Source: an uncultured Slackia sp. (GTDB lineage Bacteria > Actinomycetota > Coriobacteriia > Coriobacteriales > Eggerthellaceae). From it: a DNA stretch of 47,495 nucleotides. Shown one piece after another: positions 23,799 through 32,438 of this stretch (positions are counted from its first letter, which is position 1; every line of letters starts with the position of its first letter). The notes beneath the pieces are model-generated. The model saw only the letters and a list, made by a program, of their open reading frames with translations. It was not told the DNA's origin and did no database searches. A program made the translations under genes and the position numbers. The stretch is taken from assembly GCF_944321625.1 (NCBI RefSeq), contig NZ_CALUMA010000040.1:1-47495 (forward strand), given 5' to 3'.

Positions 23799-23997
23799 CC
23801 TCGAGGGGAAGAGAGGCGCCCGCCGCCGGTGGCGCAAAGGCGCAGGAGTGCGCGAGCCGCGTTTTTCTTCCCCCGCGCCCATGCAAACCGTTACAATTGT
23901 CCGCAGCAAATAGAACGCGCCGCGCCCAGGTGCCCATAGCGGCGGCATCGCGCCCGCGCGCTCGCATATTCGGTAGAAAGCGTAGTAGGAAACCCGC

Positions 23998-24444
23998 ATG
24001 CCAGACTTCAAACTCGATGAAACTTCCGGTCTGCCCGTGTGGGTCCAGCTGCGCAATCGGTTCATCTATCTGATTAAAACCGGCTACTATCAGCCCGGCG
24101 ATCAGCTGCCCAGCGTGCGCAGCCTCGCCGCCGAAATTTCCATCAACTACAACACGGTCAGCAAGGCCTACGTCGACCTCGAGCATGCCGGCTATGTGAT
24201 GTCGGTGCGCGGGCGCGGCGTGTTCGTGCGCGAGACGCCCGATTCGTCGCGCGAGGACATGCTTTCAGCAGTAGACACCGTGATCGAAGACGCCATCAAG
24301 CGCTGCATGTCTATGGGCATGTCGCTCGACGAGGTGAAGCTGCGTATGCTCGACGTTGCCCACAAGGTTCAGGAAGAGGGCGGCGCGCTGGCGCAAGAGA
24401 AGAGGATGCTCTATGAGAGAAACGAAAGACGCAAGGGCCTCTAA
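23998..24444 (+). CDS. GntR-family transcriptional regulator (YtrA-like)
   Basis: A 148-residue regulator. The N-terminal winged helix is clear: GLPVWVQLRNRFIYLIKTG, YYQPGDQLPSVRSLAAEI, NYNTVSKAYVDLEHAGYV, RGRGVFV. The short C-terminal helical segment without a ligand domain is the YtrA subtype, which often controls membrane or transport genes next to it. Here its 3' end overlaps the slipin gene by 32 bp, which makes that gene the likely target or partner. It starts at ATG 23998 with a weak GTAGGA upstream. Confidence 0.9.
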   Translation: MPDFKLDETSGLPVWVQLRNRFIYLIKTGYYQPGDQLPSVRSLAAEISINYNTVSKAYVDLEHAGYVMSVRGRGVFVRETPDSSREDMLSAVDTVIEDAIKRCMSMGMSLDEVKLRMLDVAHKVQEEGGALAQEKRMLYERNERRKGL

Positions 24445-25381
24445 GCGTTTCGGCAAGGACCGCCGGACGTTCCCTATAGAGAAGTACAATTCGCGCGCCG
24501 ATCGCCGCACGTCGCAAAACGGCGCCATGCTGTTCTCGGCGTTCGTATTCGTGGTGGCGTTTTGCCTGGTAACAGGTCTCGAATATGCAATTACGGGCGA
24601 GCTTTCCGTAGCGGGCTTCATCATTGCGGCGCTGGTTGCGTTGCTTGCCGTGATGTCTATCCACATCGCCCTGCAGTGGGAAAAGGTCGTGGTGCTGCGT
24701 CTGGGTAAGTACCACCGTACCAAAGGCCCCGGCATCTACTTCACCATTCCGTTCATCGAGCAAATCGCCCTCTGCGCCGACCAGCGTGTGATGCTTACGG
24801 GCTTCGCTGCCGAGGAAACGCTCACCAGCGATCTTGTGCCCATCAATGTGGATGCTGTGCTGTTCTGGATGGTGTGGGACGCCGAAAAGGCGGCGCTCGA
24901 GGTTGAAAATTATTACAACTCCGTGAGCCTGGTGGCGCAGACCGCTCTGCGTGATGCCATCGGCCGCGCCAGCGCTTCCGAGGTGGCCGTGCGTCGCAAC
25001 CAGCTTGATGCCGAACTCCAGGAGGTCATCGAGGAAAAGACCAGCGAGTGGGGTATCACCATCCTTTCGGTGGAGATCCGCGACATCGTGATTCCCGAAA
25101 GCCTGCAGGAGGCCATGAGCGCCGAGGCGCAGGCCGAGCGCGAGAAGAACGCGCGTATGGTGCTCGCCGAGGTGGAGAAGGATATTTCCAGCATGCTGGT
25201 AGAGGCTGCCGAGCAGTACAAGGGCAACGACGTGGCGCTGCGCTTGCGCACCATGCACCTGTTGTACGAGAGCGTGAAGGGCTCGGGCGGCACCGTGGTC
25301 ATTCCCAGCGCGTACTCCGAGGGTTTCTCGGACGGCTCGCTCGAAAAGATGATTGAATCGCTGAAGACGCAAGGCAAATAG
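24413..25381 (+). CDS. SPFH/band 7 family protein (slipin/stomatin-like)
   Basis: A 322-residue membrane scaffold protein. After a basic N-terminus, two hydrophobic helices (LFSAFVFVVAFCLVTGLEYA and FIIAALVALLAVMSIHIALQ) are followed by the band 7 domain: EKVVVLRLGKYHRTKGPGIY, QIALCADQRVMLTG, SVEIRDIVIPESLQEAM and a charged coiled coil (AEAQAEREKNARMVLAEVEK). Bacterial slipins are thought to organise membrane domains. ATG 24413 lies inside the GntR gene with AGAGGA upstream, so the two are translationally coupled. Confidence 0.9.
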   Translation: MRETKDARASKRFGKDRRTFPIEKYNSRADRRTSQNGAMLFSAFVFVVAFCLVTGLEYAITGELSVAGFIIAALVALLAVMSIHIALQWEKVVVLRLGKYHRTKGPGIYFTIPFIEQIALCADQRVMLTGFAAEETLTSDLVPINVDAVLFWMVWDAEKAALEVENYYNSVSLVAQTALRDAIGRASASEVAVRRNQLDAELQEVIEEKTSEWGITILSVEIRDIVIPESLQEAMSAEAQAEREKNARMVLAEVEKDISSMLVEAAEQYKGNDVALRLRTMHLLYESVKGSGGTVVIPSAYSEGFSDGSLEKMIESLKTQGK

Positions 25382-25400
25382 GGCAACAAAGGAGGACTTC

Positions 25401-25661
25401 ATGGCGCGTAGATTGACGACGAGGGCGGCAGACGGCACGGCGTCCGTCGATCCGGATATGGTGCAGGAGGCTATCCAGCGTCTTGCGGCATATGAGGATA
25501 TGCATGACGATCTTGAAGCGCGCTACGAAGACCTCGAAGAGAAGGTGGAGGAGCGCAAGGCGGCCGGAACCATCAAAGGCGCCGCGGGCAATCAGCTGCT
25601 CGCGCAGAAGGTTGCGCTCAAAACCACGTTGGGCATGTTCGAAATCTACGGAATCGAATAA
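25401..25661 (+). CDS. Small coiled-coil protein of unknown function
   Basis: An 86-residue soluble protein, starting at ATG 25401 behind AAAGGAGGA, 19 bp after the slipin gene. The middle ([20 protein letters not shown]) and [18 protein letters not shown] look like a coiled coil; the end is [21 protein letters not shown] do not recognise a family. The strong ribosome binding site, tight spacing and following terminator-like hairpin support a real gene in the slipin transcript. Confidence 0.75.
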   Translation: MARRLTTRAADGTASVDPDMVQEAIQRLAAYEDMHDDLEARYEDLEEKVEERKAAGTIKGAAGNQLLAQKVALKTTLGMFEIYGIE

Positions 25662-25665
25662 CGGC

Positions 25666-25695
25666 AACCGCCGCTCGCCTGCGCGAGCGGCGGTT
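25666..25695 (+). terminator. Strong stem-loop between the coiled-coil gene and glpK
   Basis: A perfect 13-bp stem, AACCGCCGCTCGC (25666-25678) with GCGAGCGGCGGTT (25683-25695), loop CTGC. The T-tract is absent, so read-through into glpK is possible. Confidence 0.6.
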
Positions 25696-25728
25696 CGTAT
25701 GAAGGGCCAGCAAAGTGAGGCAGCTATC

Positions 25729-27225
25729 ATGACCAAGAAATACGTGCTCGCGCTCGACCAGGGGACCACCTCCTCGCGCGCTATTCTGTTCGACCATGCC
25801 GGTCTCATTCGCGGCATTGCCCAGCACCCCTTCCGCCAGATTTACCCTCAGCCGGGCTGGGTGGAGCACGACCCCCGCGAAATCGCATCGTCGCAGCTGG
25901 GCGTTGTCACCGAGGTGCTGGTTTCAAGCGGTGTCACGCCTGATGAGGTGGACAGCATCGGCATCACCAACCAGCGCGAGACCACCATCGTGTGGAATCG
26001 CGAGACCGGCGAACCCGTGTACAACGCCATCGTGTGGCAGTGCCGTCGCACCACCGACATCGTGGAGGCCGTCTGCGGCGACCCCGAGGTTTCGGCGCGC
26101 GTCACTGCCAAGACCGGCCTGGTGCCCGACGCGTATTTCTCGGCCAGCAAGATTAAATGGATCCTCGACAACGTCGAAGGCGCGCGCGAGGCGGCCGAGG
26201 CGGGCAAGCTCGCGTTCGGCACGGTGGACACGTGGCTTGTCTGGCAGCTGACGAGCGGCAAGGTGCACGCCACCGACGTGACCAACGCCAGCCGCACCAT
26301 GCTGTTCGACATCCACAAGGGCGCATGGGACCAGGAGCTGCTCGACCTGTTTGGCATCCCTGCCTCCATGCTTCCCGAGGTGCGCCCCTCGTCGGGCGAT
26401 TTTGGCGTCACGGCGTATCCCGGCATGCCGCAGGGCATTCCCATCCGCGGCGTCGCGGGCGACCAGCAGGCGGCGCTGTTCGGGCAGTGCTGCACGCAGG
26501 CTGGCCGCGCGAAGAACACGTACGGTACCGGATGCTTCCTGCTCATGCACACGGGCGGCACCCCGGTCGCATCGTCGCACGGCCTGGTCACCACGGTGGC
26601 GGCCAGCGCGCCGGGCGTGCAAGGGCTTGAGTACGCGCTCGAGGGCAGCGTGTTCGTGGCGGGCGCGCTCATCCAGTGGCTGCGCGATGAGCTGGGCATC
26701 ATCTCCGATGCCGCCGAAAGCGAGACGCTTGCGCGCAGCGTGGAAGACACCGCTGGCGTATATGTGGTGCCTGCGTTTACCGGCCTGGGCGCTCCGTACT
26801 GGGATTCCGAGGCGCGCGGAGCCATCCTGGGCCTCACCCGCGGCGCGAACAGGGCGCACATCGCCCGCGCGGCGCTCGAGTCCATGGCGTTCCAGGTGGC
26901 CGATGTGGCACACACCATGGAGAAGGATTCCGGCATCGCCATCGCCGAGCTCAACGTGGATGGCGGCGCGTCGGGCAACGATTTCCTGCTGCAGTTCCAA
27001 TCCGACATTCTGGGCGCGCGACTCAACCGGCCCAAGGTTATCGAAAGCACCGGCGCGGGTGCGGCGTTTTTGGCCGGCCTTTCCACGGGATTCTGGGAGG
27101 ATATGGCCCAGATTCGCGCCCTGCGCGAGCACGACGACCACTTCACGCCCAAGATGGATGCCGCCGAGCGCGATGCCCTCATGGCCGGCTGGCACGATGC
27201 CGTGCGCCGCGTGATGACCAAGTGA
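25729..27225 (+). CDS. glpK: Glycerol kinase
   Basis: A 498-residue FGGY-family kinase that phosphorylates glycerol to sn-glycerol 3-phosphate in the cytoplasm. The N-terminal [15 protein letters not shown] is the ATP phosphate-binding loop. [45 protein letters not shown] and the C-terminal [18 protein letters not shown] are glycerol kinase signatures. Full length for the family. ATG 25729 follows GTGAGG at 8-bp spacing; the longer reading from 25483 runs through the preceding gene. No glycerol facilitator or dehydrogenase is adjacent. Confidence 0.95.
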   Translation: MTKKYVLALDQGTTSSRAILFDHAGLIRGIAQHPFRQIYPQPGWVEHDPREIASSQLGVVTEVLVSSGVTPDEVDSIGITNQRETTIVWNRETGEPVYNAIVWQCRRTTDIVEAVCGDPEVSARVTAKTGLVPDAYFSASKIKWILDNVEGAREAAEAGKLAFGTVDTWLVWQLTSGKVHATDVTNASRTMLFDIHKGAWDQELLDLFGIPASMLPEVRPSSGDFGVTAYPGMPQGIPIRGVAGDQQAALFGQCCTQAGRAKNTYGTGCFLLMHTGGTPVASSHGLVTTVAASAPGVQGLEYALEGSVFVAGALIQWLRDELGIISDAAESETLARSVEDTAGVYVVPAFTGLGAPYWDSEARGAILGLTRGANRAHIARAALESMAFQVADVAHTMEKDSGIAIAELNVDGGASGNDFLLQFQSDILGARLNRPKVIESTGAGAAFLAGLSTGFWEDMAQIRALREHDDHFTPKMDAAERDALMAGWHDAVRRVMTK

Positions 27226-27264
27226 GCGGGTGCTGTATTCGAATCGCGTGATGATCAAATAGGG

Positions 27265-27298
27265 TATGATGGCGCAGGATTAAGCAAATCGTCCTGCG
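27265..27298 (+). promoter_or_regulatory. -10-like hexamer and 5'-UTR hairpin before rpiB
   Basis: TATGAT at 27265-27270 is a -10 candidate without a clear -35. It is followed by arms CGCAGGA (27273-27279) and TCCTGCG (27292-27298), which form a hairpin immediately before the GAAAGGA ribosome binding site. Confidence 0.35.
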
Positions 27299-27315
27299 AT
27301 CGAAAGGATGCGCAC

Positions 27316-27801
27316 ATGAAGATCTCCATCGGAAGCGACCACGCGGGCTTCGAGCAGAAGCAGGCGCTGGTCGAATACCTGAAGGGCGAAGGCCACGAGG
27401 TTATCGACCGCGGCCCCGATAGCGACGACCGCGTCGACTATCCCGATTACGCCGCCGCTGTGGCACACGATGTGTCCAACGGCACCGCCGACCGCGGCGT
27501 GCTGGTGTGCGGCACCGGCATCGGCATGGCGCTCGCGGCCGACAAGGTGGTGGGCATCCGCGCCGCCAACGTGATTAACACCCAGTTCGCCGAGCTGTGC
27601 CGCCAGCACAACGACGCTAACGTGATTACGCTTTCCGGTCGCTTCGTGGACCTGGAAACCAACAAGCAGATCGTGGATACGTTCCTCACCACTAAGTTTG
27701 AGGGTGGTCGTCACGCCATGCGCGTGGCCAAGATCATGCGCCTCGACGCCGACAAGGGTGGCGTGAGTGTAGACGCCAACGGCAACGTGGTGCGCGGTTA
27801 A
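27316..27801 (+). CDS. rpiB: Ribose 5-phosphate isomerase B (RpiB/LacA/LacB family)
   Basis: A 161-residue cytoplasmic isomerase that interconverts ribose 5-phosphate and ribulose 5-phosphate in the non-oxidative pentose phosphate pathway. The start MKISIGSDHAGFEQKQALVE, the loop YPDYAAAVAHDV, the catalytic segment GVLVCGTGIGMALAADKV and the C-terminal HAMRVAKI with the phosphate-binding Arg are all present. Starts at ATG 27316 with GAAAGGA upstream. A terminator pair follows. Confidence 0.93.
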   Translation: MKISIGSDHAGFEQKQALVEYLKGEGHEVIDRGPDSDDRVDYPDYAAAVAHDVSNGTADRGVLVCGTGIGMALAADKVVGIRAANVINTQFAELCRQHNDANVITLSGRFVDLETNKQIVDTFLTTKFEGGRHAMRVAKIMRLDADKGGVSVDANGNVVRG

Positions 27802-27807
27802 TAATTG

Positions 27808-27884
27808 CGGCGTTCTGCCGAACGCCGGGCATTCTATGTAATCTTCGTAACGGCCACAGGGCGCTTTAGCCTTGTGGCCGTTTT
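27808..27884 (+). terminator. Hairpin plus rho-independent terminator after rpiB
   Basis: The first stem CGGCGTTC / tgcc / GAACGCCG (27808-27827) starts 6 bp after the stop codon. The second, AACGGCCACAGGGC (27849-27862) with GCCTTGTGGCCGTT (27869-27882), ends in a T-tract and is a classical terminator. Confidence 0.85.
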
Positions 27885-27991
27885 CGCGCTTGGGGCGAAC
27901 GCTCTCGGTGGTAGGATGGCGGGGTTCTAACGAATCGCGGGTATGCTCCGCCGTCTGGCGCGTGCCTGCTGCATGGACGAAAGGAACTGCC

Positions 27992-29245
27992 ATGCCCTTC
28001 ACCTATCTCGCCCAAGCCGATCCGGCCGTCGCTGCCGCCATCTCCTTCGAGCTCACGCGCCAGCGCGACTCCATCGAGCTTATCGCCTCGGAAAACTTCA
28101 CCAGCACGGCGGTGATGGAGGCCGTGGGAAGCGTGCTCACCAATAAATACGCGGAAGGCTATCCGTCCAAGCGTTATTACGGCGGCTGCGAGAAGGTCGA
28201 CATCGTGGAGGATCTCGCGCGCGACCGCGCCAAGGAGCTCTTCGGTGCTAACTTCGCCAATGTGCAGCCTCATTGCGGCGCTAACGCCAACTTGGCGGCG
28301 TACTTCGCGCTCATCCAGCCGGGCGATACGGTGCTGGGCATGAGCCTGGACAACGGCGGGCACCTCACGCATGGCTCTCCGGTCAATTTCAGCGGCCGTC
28401 TCTACGATTTCCATGGCTATGGCCTCACCGAGGACGAGACCATCGACTATGACGCCCTGGAGCGCATGGCGCACGAGCTGCGCCCCAAGCTTATCGTGGG
28501 CGGCGCAAGCGCCTACCCTCGCTTGATTGATTTCGAGCGCATGGCCGCCATCGCGCACGAGGTGGGCGCCTACTTCATGGTGGACATGGCGCATATCGCG
28601 GGCCTGGTGGCAGCCGGCGCACACCCCAGCCCCGTGCCCTATGCCGATGTGGTCACCTCCACCACGCACAAAACCCTGCGTGGCCCGCGCGGCGGCATGA
28701 TCGTGTGCAACGACGAGGAAATCGCCAAGAAGATCGACAAGGCGGTGTTCCCCGGCAGCCAGGGTGGCCCGCTCATGCACGTGATCGCCGGCAAGGCGGT
28801 TGCATTCGGCGAGGCGCTGCGCCCCGAATTCAAGGACTACATCGGTCGCGTGGTGACCAACTGCGCCGCCATGGCGGAAGGCCTCACGGCAGGTGGCTTG
28901 CGTCTGGTGTCGGGCGGCACCGACAACCATCTGTGCCTGGTGGATCTCACGCCGGCGGATGTGACCGGCAAGGATGCCGAGAAGCTGCTCGAGCGCGTGG
29001 GCATCACGGTGAACAAGAACTCCATCCCCAACGAACCCCGCAGCCCGTTTGTGACCAGCGGTATCCGCGTGGGTTCGGCGGCTGCCACCACGCGCGGCCT
29101 GGATGCGCAGGAGTTCCGCCGCGTAGGCGAGCTCATCGCCGCGACCGTGTTCGCGCAGGGCGACGATGCTAAACTCGATGCCATCGCGGCTGAGGTGCGC
29201 GGCATCCTGGATGCGCATCCGCTGTATCCCAGCTACGATTTTTAG
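27992..29245 (+). CDS. glyA: Serine hydroxymethyltransferase
   Basis: A 417-residue PLP enzyme converting serine and tetrahydrofolate to glycine and methylene-tetrahydrofolate. Family features are [68 protein letters not shown] and the PLP-lysine site [14 protein letters not shown]. The length is normal. ATG 27992 follows GAAAGGA (27979-27985); the ORF from 27872 runs through the rpiB terminator. It stands alone between terminators and upstream of upp, as is common near one-carbon and pyrimidine genes. Confidence 0.96.
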   Translation: MPFTYLAQADPAVAAAISFELTRQRDSIELIASENFTSTAVMEAVGSVLTNKYAEGYPSKRYYGGCEKVDIVEDLARDRAKELFGANFANVQPHCGANANLAAYFALIQPGDTVLGMSLDNGGHLTHGSPVNFSGRLYDFHGYGLTEDETIDYDALERMAHELRPKLIVGGASAYPRLIDFERMAAIAHEVGAYFMVDMAHIAGLVAAGAHPSPVPYADVVTSTTHKTLRGPRGGMIVCNDEEIAKKIDKAVFPGSQGGPLMHVIAGKAVAFGEALRPEFKDYIGRVVTNCAAMAEGLTAGGLRLVSGGTDNHLCLVDLTPADVTGKDAEKLLERVGITVNKNSIPNEPRSPFVTSGIRVGSAAATTRGLDAQEFRRVGELIAATVFAQGDDAKLDAIAAEVRGILDAHPLYPSYDF

Positions 29246-29250
29246 TTGCG

Positions 29251-29276
29251 TTTCGTCGTTCTGCCGAACGACGAAA
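29251..29276 (+). terminator. Stem-loop after glyA
   Basis: A perfect 11-bp stem, TTTCGTCGTTC (29251-29261) with GAACGACGAAA (29266-29276), loop TGCC, 6 bp after the stop codon. No strong T-tract. The loop and closing pairs match the first hairpin after rpiB. Confidence 0.6.
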
Positions 29277-29339
29277 TACTCGACATTGCGGGCGAATTTG
29301 GCGGCAGGCTTGGCCCTTGTGCTTCCCTCGGCGCGTGTC

Positions 29340-29409
29340 CGCGGCGCCAGCGCCGCGCTCCCTCTCGGTCGCATAGACGGGGAGTGAACAGGCTACAAGC
29401 CTGTTCACT
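29340..29409. repeat. Two palindromes between glyA and upp
   Basis: CGCGGCGC / ca / GCGCCGCG occupies 29340-29357. AGTGAACAGGCT / aca / AGCCTGTTCACT occupies 29383-29409 with a perfect 12-bp stem. Neither has a T-tract. They lie in a 237-bp gap with no supported gene. Confidence 0.65.
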
Positions 29410-29482
29410 GGGGTCGCGGCAGGCCAATCCAGCTCGCCAGATTCTCCCTCATTGACCTCTTTTGATCTGCAGGAAGTTTACT

Positions 29483-30124
29483 ATGGAACTAGAAAACAAA
29501 CGTTTTACCGTCATTCAGCATCCGCTGGTGGCGCACAAGATGTCGTATCTGCGCGACGAGGCGGCCAGGCCGACGGAATTCCGCCAGCTGGTAAGCGAGC
29601 TCGCTGCCATTGAGGCGTACGAGGCGCTGCGTGACGCGCCACTGAAGGATGTGACGGTGCGCACGCCGCTCGCCGATGTGCCGTGCCAGCGCATTCCTTC
29701 AGGCGCTATCACGGTGGTGCCTATTCTGCGTGCCGGCCTGGGCATGCTCGAGGGCGTGCACCGCACGTTACCCGCCGCCTCGGTGGGCCATCTGGGCATG
29801 GATCGCGACGAGACCACGCACGAGGCGCATCCGTACTACGCCAAGTTCCCGCCCCGCATTGCCGAAAGCACGGTGTTGCTAGTTGATCCCATGCTCGCCA
29901 CGGGCGGCAGCGCCATTGCGGCGCTCAAGTACCTGCGTGACGCCGGCGTGCAAGACATCCGTCTGCTCGTGCTGGTGGCGGCGCCCGAAGGCGTGCAGGC
30001 TGTGCTCGAGGCCGACCCCAACGTGCGCATCTGGACGTGCGCGCTTGACGATGGCCTGAACGAAGACGCTTACATCCTGCCCGGCCTGGGCGATGCCGGC
30101 GACCGTATTTTCGGAACGTTGTAA
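29483..30124 (+). CDS. upp: Uracil phosphoribosyltransferase
   Basis: A 213-residue cytoplasmic salvage enzyme making UMP from uracil and PRPP. The start FTVIQHPLVAHKMSYLRDE, the VVPILRAGLGMLEGV segment, the PRPP-binding loop VLLVDPMLATGGSAIAAL and the uracil-binding C-terminus ALDDGLNEDAYILPGLGDAG are diagnostic. ATG 29483 follows CAGGAAG; the ATG at 29462 would add seven unrelated residues. A 141-bp inverted repeat starts 21 bp after its stop. The NCS1 permease at 505 could supply nucleobases but is far away. Confidence 0.95.
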   Translation: MELENKRFTVIQHPLVAHKMSYLRDEAARPTEFRQLVSELAAIEAYEALRDAPLKDVTVRTPLADVPCQRIPSGAITVVPILRAGLGMLEGVHRTLPAASVGHLGMDRDETTHEAHPYYAKFPPRIAESTVLLVDPMLATGGSAIAALKYLRDAGVQDIRLLVLVAAPEGVQAVLEADPNVRIWTCALDDGLNEDAYILPGLGDAGDRIFGTL

Positions 30125-30145
30125 GGCTTCGATCCGAATTGGGTA

Positions 30146-30286
30146 GCTGCCCTGCGGGGAGGCGCCCCTTGCAGCACCCATTTCCTTCCTTTGAATTAAA
30201 ACGGGAGAAATGGAGTGCGACGCATAGCGAGCGAAGCGAGCGGTAGGAGCACGGGTGCTGCAAGGGGCGCCTCCCCGCAGGGCAGC
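30146..30286. repeat. 141-bp element with perfect 34-nt inverted repeats
   Basis: Left arm 30146-30179 and right arm 30253-30286 are exact reverse complements over 34 nt; each contains the sequence GGGGAGGCGCC or its complement. The 73-nt loop contains a second pairing, CCATTTC (30178-30184) with GAAATGG (30207-30213), and the phrase GCGAGCGAAGCGAGC. It separates upp from the deaminase gene and ends 23 bp before that gene's AAGGAGAGG. No ORF lies inside. A MITE or REP-like mobile palindrome, or a large RNA barrier, are the leading ideas. Confidence 0.9.
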
Positions 30287-30325
30287 GCTGGGATAGATTA
30301 AACATACCAAGGAGAGGATTGCGCG

Positions 30326-30808
30326 ATGCGCGATATTCAGCGTCCCAGTTGGGATCAGTATTTCATCCACCTCGCCTTCGAGGTGTCCAAGCGTTCCACG
30401 TGCCTGCGTCGTGCGGTAGGGGCGGTTATCGTGAAGGACCGCCGCATTCTGGCCACCGGCTACAACGGCGTGCCGTCGGGCCTGCGCCACTGCGACGAGA
30501 CGGGCTGCCTGCGCGAGCAGCTGGGCGTGCCGTCGGGCCAGCGTCATGAGATTTGTCGCGGCCTGCACGCTGAGCAGAACGCTATCATCCAGGCGGCGCG
30601 CTACGGCATCGACATTGAGGGCTCCTCTATCTATATAACTACGGAGCCCTGCGTGGTGTGCGCCAAGATGCTCATCAACGCCGGCATCCGCGAGATCGTG
30701 TTTGCGGAGGGCTACCCCGACAAACTGGCGGAGGAACTCCTGGGCGAGACGGACATCAAGATTCGCGTCGTGGAGCCCGGCGAAGCAAGTGGCATGCCTG
30801 TCGATTAG
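30326..30808 (+). CDS. dCMP deaminase family protein (ComEB-like)
   Basis: A 160-residue zinc deaminase converting dCMP to dUMP for dTTP supply. The N-terminus [20 protein letters not shown] and the zinc/proton-shuttle motif [12 protein letters not shown], together with [17 protein letters not shown], give the His and Cys ligands and catalytic Glu. A second metal-binding His-Cys set ([11 protein letters not shown] and HEICRG) is typical of ComEB/dCMP deaminases. ATG 30326 follows AAGGAGAGG. An alternative late-competence name reflects homology only. Confidence 0.92.
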   Translation: MRDIQRPSWDQYFIHLAFEVSKRSTCLRRAVGAVIVKDRRILATGYNGVPSGLRHCDETGCLREQLGVPSGQRHEICRGLHAEQNAIIQAARYGIDIEGSSIYITTEPCVVCAKMLINAGIREIVFAEGYPDKLAEELLGETDIKIRVVEPGEASGMPVD

Positions 30809-31146
30809 GCTGAAGCCGCGGGCGGATGCGACGGAGCGTGGAGGGCTCGGAGAGTTGGGCGTGAGCGCGCGTCAAGCTGTTCGTGCCTCCATCCATACGC
30901 TCTCTCTTCGCGCTACCTCCACAATTGACGCTGCCATTTGTGAAGAAATACTCAAATGTCGGCATAATGTTGCCTGGTCGCACGTAAAGAGTGCATAAAA
31001 ATCACCCCGCTTGCGCGATTTTTTCAGCTTTTCGTCGCATCGCCGCGTGCGGGGCGTAAATATTTGTTAGCATACTACCCGTTTTCGGCTAAGCCGTTGT
31101 GTGCGCATGCCCAAATGCCACGGAGAAGGAGAGTGACCAGCGCCAT
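30809..31146 (+). promoter_or_regulatory. 338-bp region before the ATP synthase operon, with terminator and promoter candidates
   Basis: No gene is supported. TTGACG at 30925-30930 and AATACT at 30947-30952 (16-bp spacer) form a fair promoter. AAAAATC (30997-31003) pairs with GATTTTT (31017-31023), a terminator-like stem with a T-run. Beyond it an AT-rich stretch with CATACT at 31071-31076 is a possible -10 closer to the operon. GAGAAGGAGAG lies at 31123-31133. Confidence 0.4.
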
Positions 31147-31440
31147 ATGCTCATCGCACTAGGGATTCTGACCGGAGTCCTCGGATTCCTGCCTCTGTTC
31201 CTGTCGCTGAGGCTATCGCGCCGTTCTACTTCCACTCATGCCCTGACCATCGGCCTGTACGGCCTGGTGGGCGTCTGCATCTCCATGGTCATCCTCATCG
31301 TGGGCCTCATCGCGTGCGCAATGCTTGCGCGTGATTCGCTGGTGTCCTACGTCGTCGCTGAGGGCGTCGTGTTTCTGGGCTGCACCATCGCTTACGTGTT
31401 GTACAAGAACGTGCTCGCCAAGCGCAAGCGCGTGAAATAG
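31147..31440 (+). CDS. Small membrane protein at the head of the ATP synthase operon (AtpI position)
   Basis: A 97-residue protein with three hydrophobic helices (LIALGILTGVLGFLPLFLSL, then LTIGLYGLVGVCISMVILIV and LVSYVVAEGVVFLGCTIAYV) and a basic tail KNVLAKRKRVK. It sits 27 bp upstream of atpB, where AtpI/protein I is found in many bacteria, but sequence similarity to AtpI is not obvious to me. A role in c-ring assembly or Mg transport is therefore only positional. ATG 31147 has its AAGGAG about 13 bp upstream, a loose spacing. Confidence 0.75.
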   Translation: MLIALGILTGVLGFLPLFLSLRLSRRSTSTHALTIGLYGLVGVCISMVILIVGLIACAMLARDSLVSYVVAEGVVFLGCTIAYVLYKNVLAKRKRVK

Positions 31441-31467
31441 GGAATTGTCGTCTAAGGAAGGAATCTC

Positions 31468-32262
31468 ATGGGCGAAGCTCTCAATATGTTCGTCGAGGAG
31501 GCACAGGGCATCGCGGCTCACTTCGATCCGCAGACGGTGTTCAGCATCGGCGGCTCGAACGTCACCCAGTACGTCATCTGGCTGTTCATCGCACTGGCCG
31601 TCACGTTCATCGTGATCTTGGTCGCTGCCAAGAAGCTCAAGCTGGTCCCCACCAACAAGTTCGTCAACATGGTGGAGTATGGCTATGACTTCGTGAACAA
31701 AAACGTTGCCGAGGACGTTATCGGCAACGGCTTCAAGAAGCACGTGCCCTTCCTGGCCACGCTGTTCTTCTTCATCCTGATCTGCAACTTCTTGAGCCTC
31801 ATCCCCGGCTTCAAGACGGCTACCGGCGCCATCTCTTGCACCTGGGCGCTCTCCGTCATCTCTTTCGTGTACTTCATCGTCTACGGCATCAAGGCCAACG
31901 GCCTGGGCGGTTACATCGCCAGCCTCGCCCCCTCGGGCGTGAGCGGCCCGCTGAAGCCGGTCATCTGGTTCCTGGAGCTGTTCTCCACGGTCATCCGCGT
32001 GCTCACGCTGGCCGTCCGACTTTACGGCAACATGCTGGCTGGCCACATGATGCTCGCCATCTTCGCCATCGCTACGACGTGCTTCCTGCAGGTGAGCCTG
32101 TTCAGCGGCTCCATGGACCTGATCGCCGGCCTGCCTTCGATCGCATGGTTCCTGCTGCTGGTGCTCATCTACGCGCTGGAGTGCCTGGTGGCGTTCATCC
32201 AAGCGTTCGTGTTCGCCATCCTCTCGGCTTCCTACATCGGTGGAGCCGTCCATCCTCACTAA
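31468..32262 (+). CDS. atpB: F-type ATP synthase subunit a
   Basis: A 264-residue Fo membrane subunit forming the proton half-channels. The essential arginine is Arg184 in LTLAVRLYGNMLAGHMML. The last helices contain the conserved LECLVAFIQAFVFAILSASY. The first part (KKLKLVPTNKFVNMVEYGYD) is typical of bacterial subunit a. ATG 31468 follows AAGGAAGGAA. A 176-bp gap then separates it from atpE, long for this operon. Confidence 0.95.
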   Translation: MGEALNMFVEEAQGIAAHFDPQTVFSIGGSNVTQYVIWLFIALAVTFIVILVAAKKLKLVPTNKFVNMVEYGYDFVNKNVAEDVIGNGFKKHVPFLATLFFFILICNFLSLIPGFKTATGAISCTWALSVISFVYFIVYGIKANGLGGYIASLAPSGVSGPLKPVIWFLELFSTVIRVLTLAVRLYGNMLAGHMMLAIFAIATTCFLQVSLFSGSMDLIAGLPSIAWFLLLVLIYALECLVAFIQAFVFAILSASYIGGAVHPH

Positions 32263-32399
32263 GCGCACCGCGCTTCGAGGACGCATCGCCGGAGCGCATC
32301 CGGCAGCTCGCCAAGGCGCACTTGGCCGCCCGCCGCGGCGTCACGCGGTCTGAATTTGGTGTTGCAGCTGCACCCCTCAGCTGAACAGTATAGGCAGAA

Positions 32400-32421
32400 G
32401 GTTTCGCAATCCCGCGAAACC
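32400..32421 (+). promoter_or_regulatory. Hairpin immediately upstream of the atpE ribosome binding site
   Basis: GGTTTCGC (32400-32407) pairs with GCGAAACC (32414-32421). It is followed within a few bases by AAAGGAGGAAA and the GTG start of atpE. It could help to set the high translation of the c subunit or mark an RNA processing site. Confidence 0.5.
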
Positions 32422-32438
32422 CGTCAAAGGAGGAAACA

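Noticed and set aside
25924..27258. Long minus-strand ORFs across glpK
   Set aside because: They are composition shadows of the glycerol kinase gene, with no recognisable domain.
31836..32384. A plus-strand ORF in another frame of atpB whose end (SPERIRQLAKAHLAARRGV) looks protein-like
   Set aside because: Most of it overlaps atpB in an arginine/histidine-rich shadow frame, and no start or ribosome binding site lies in the spacer that holds the plausible end.
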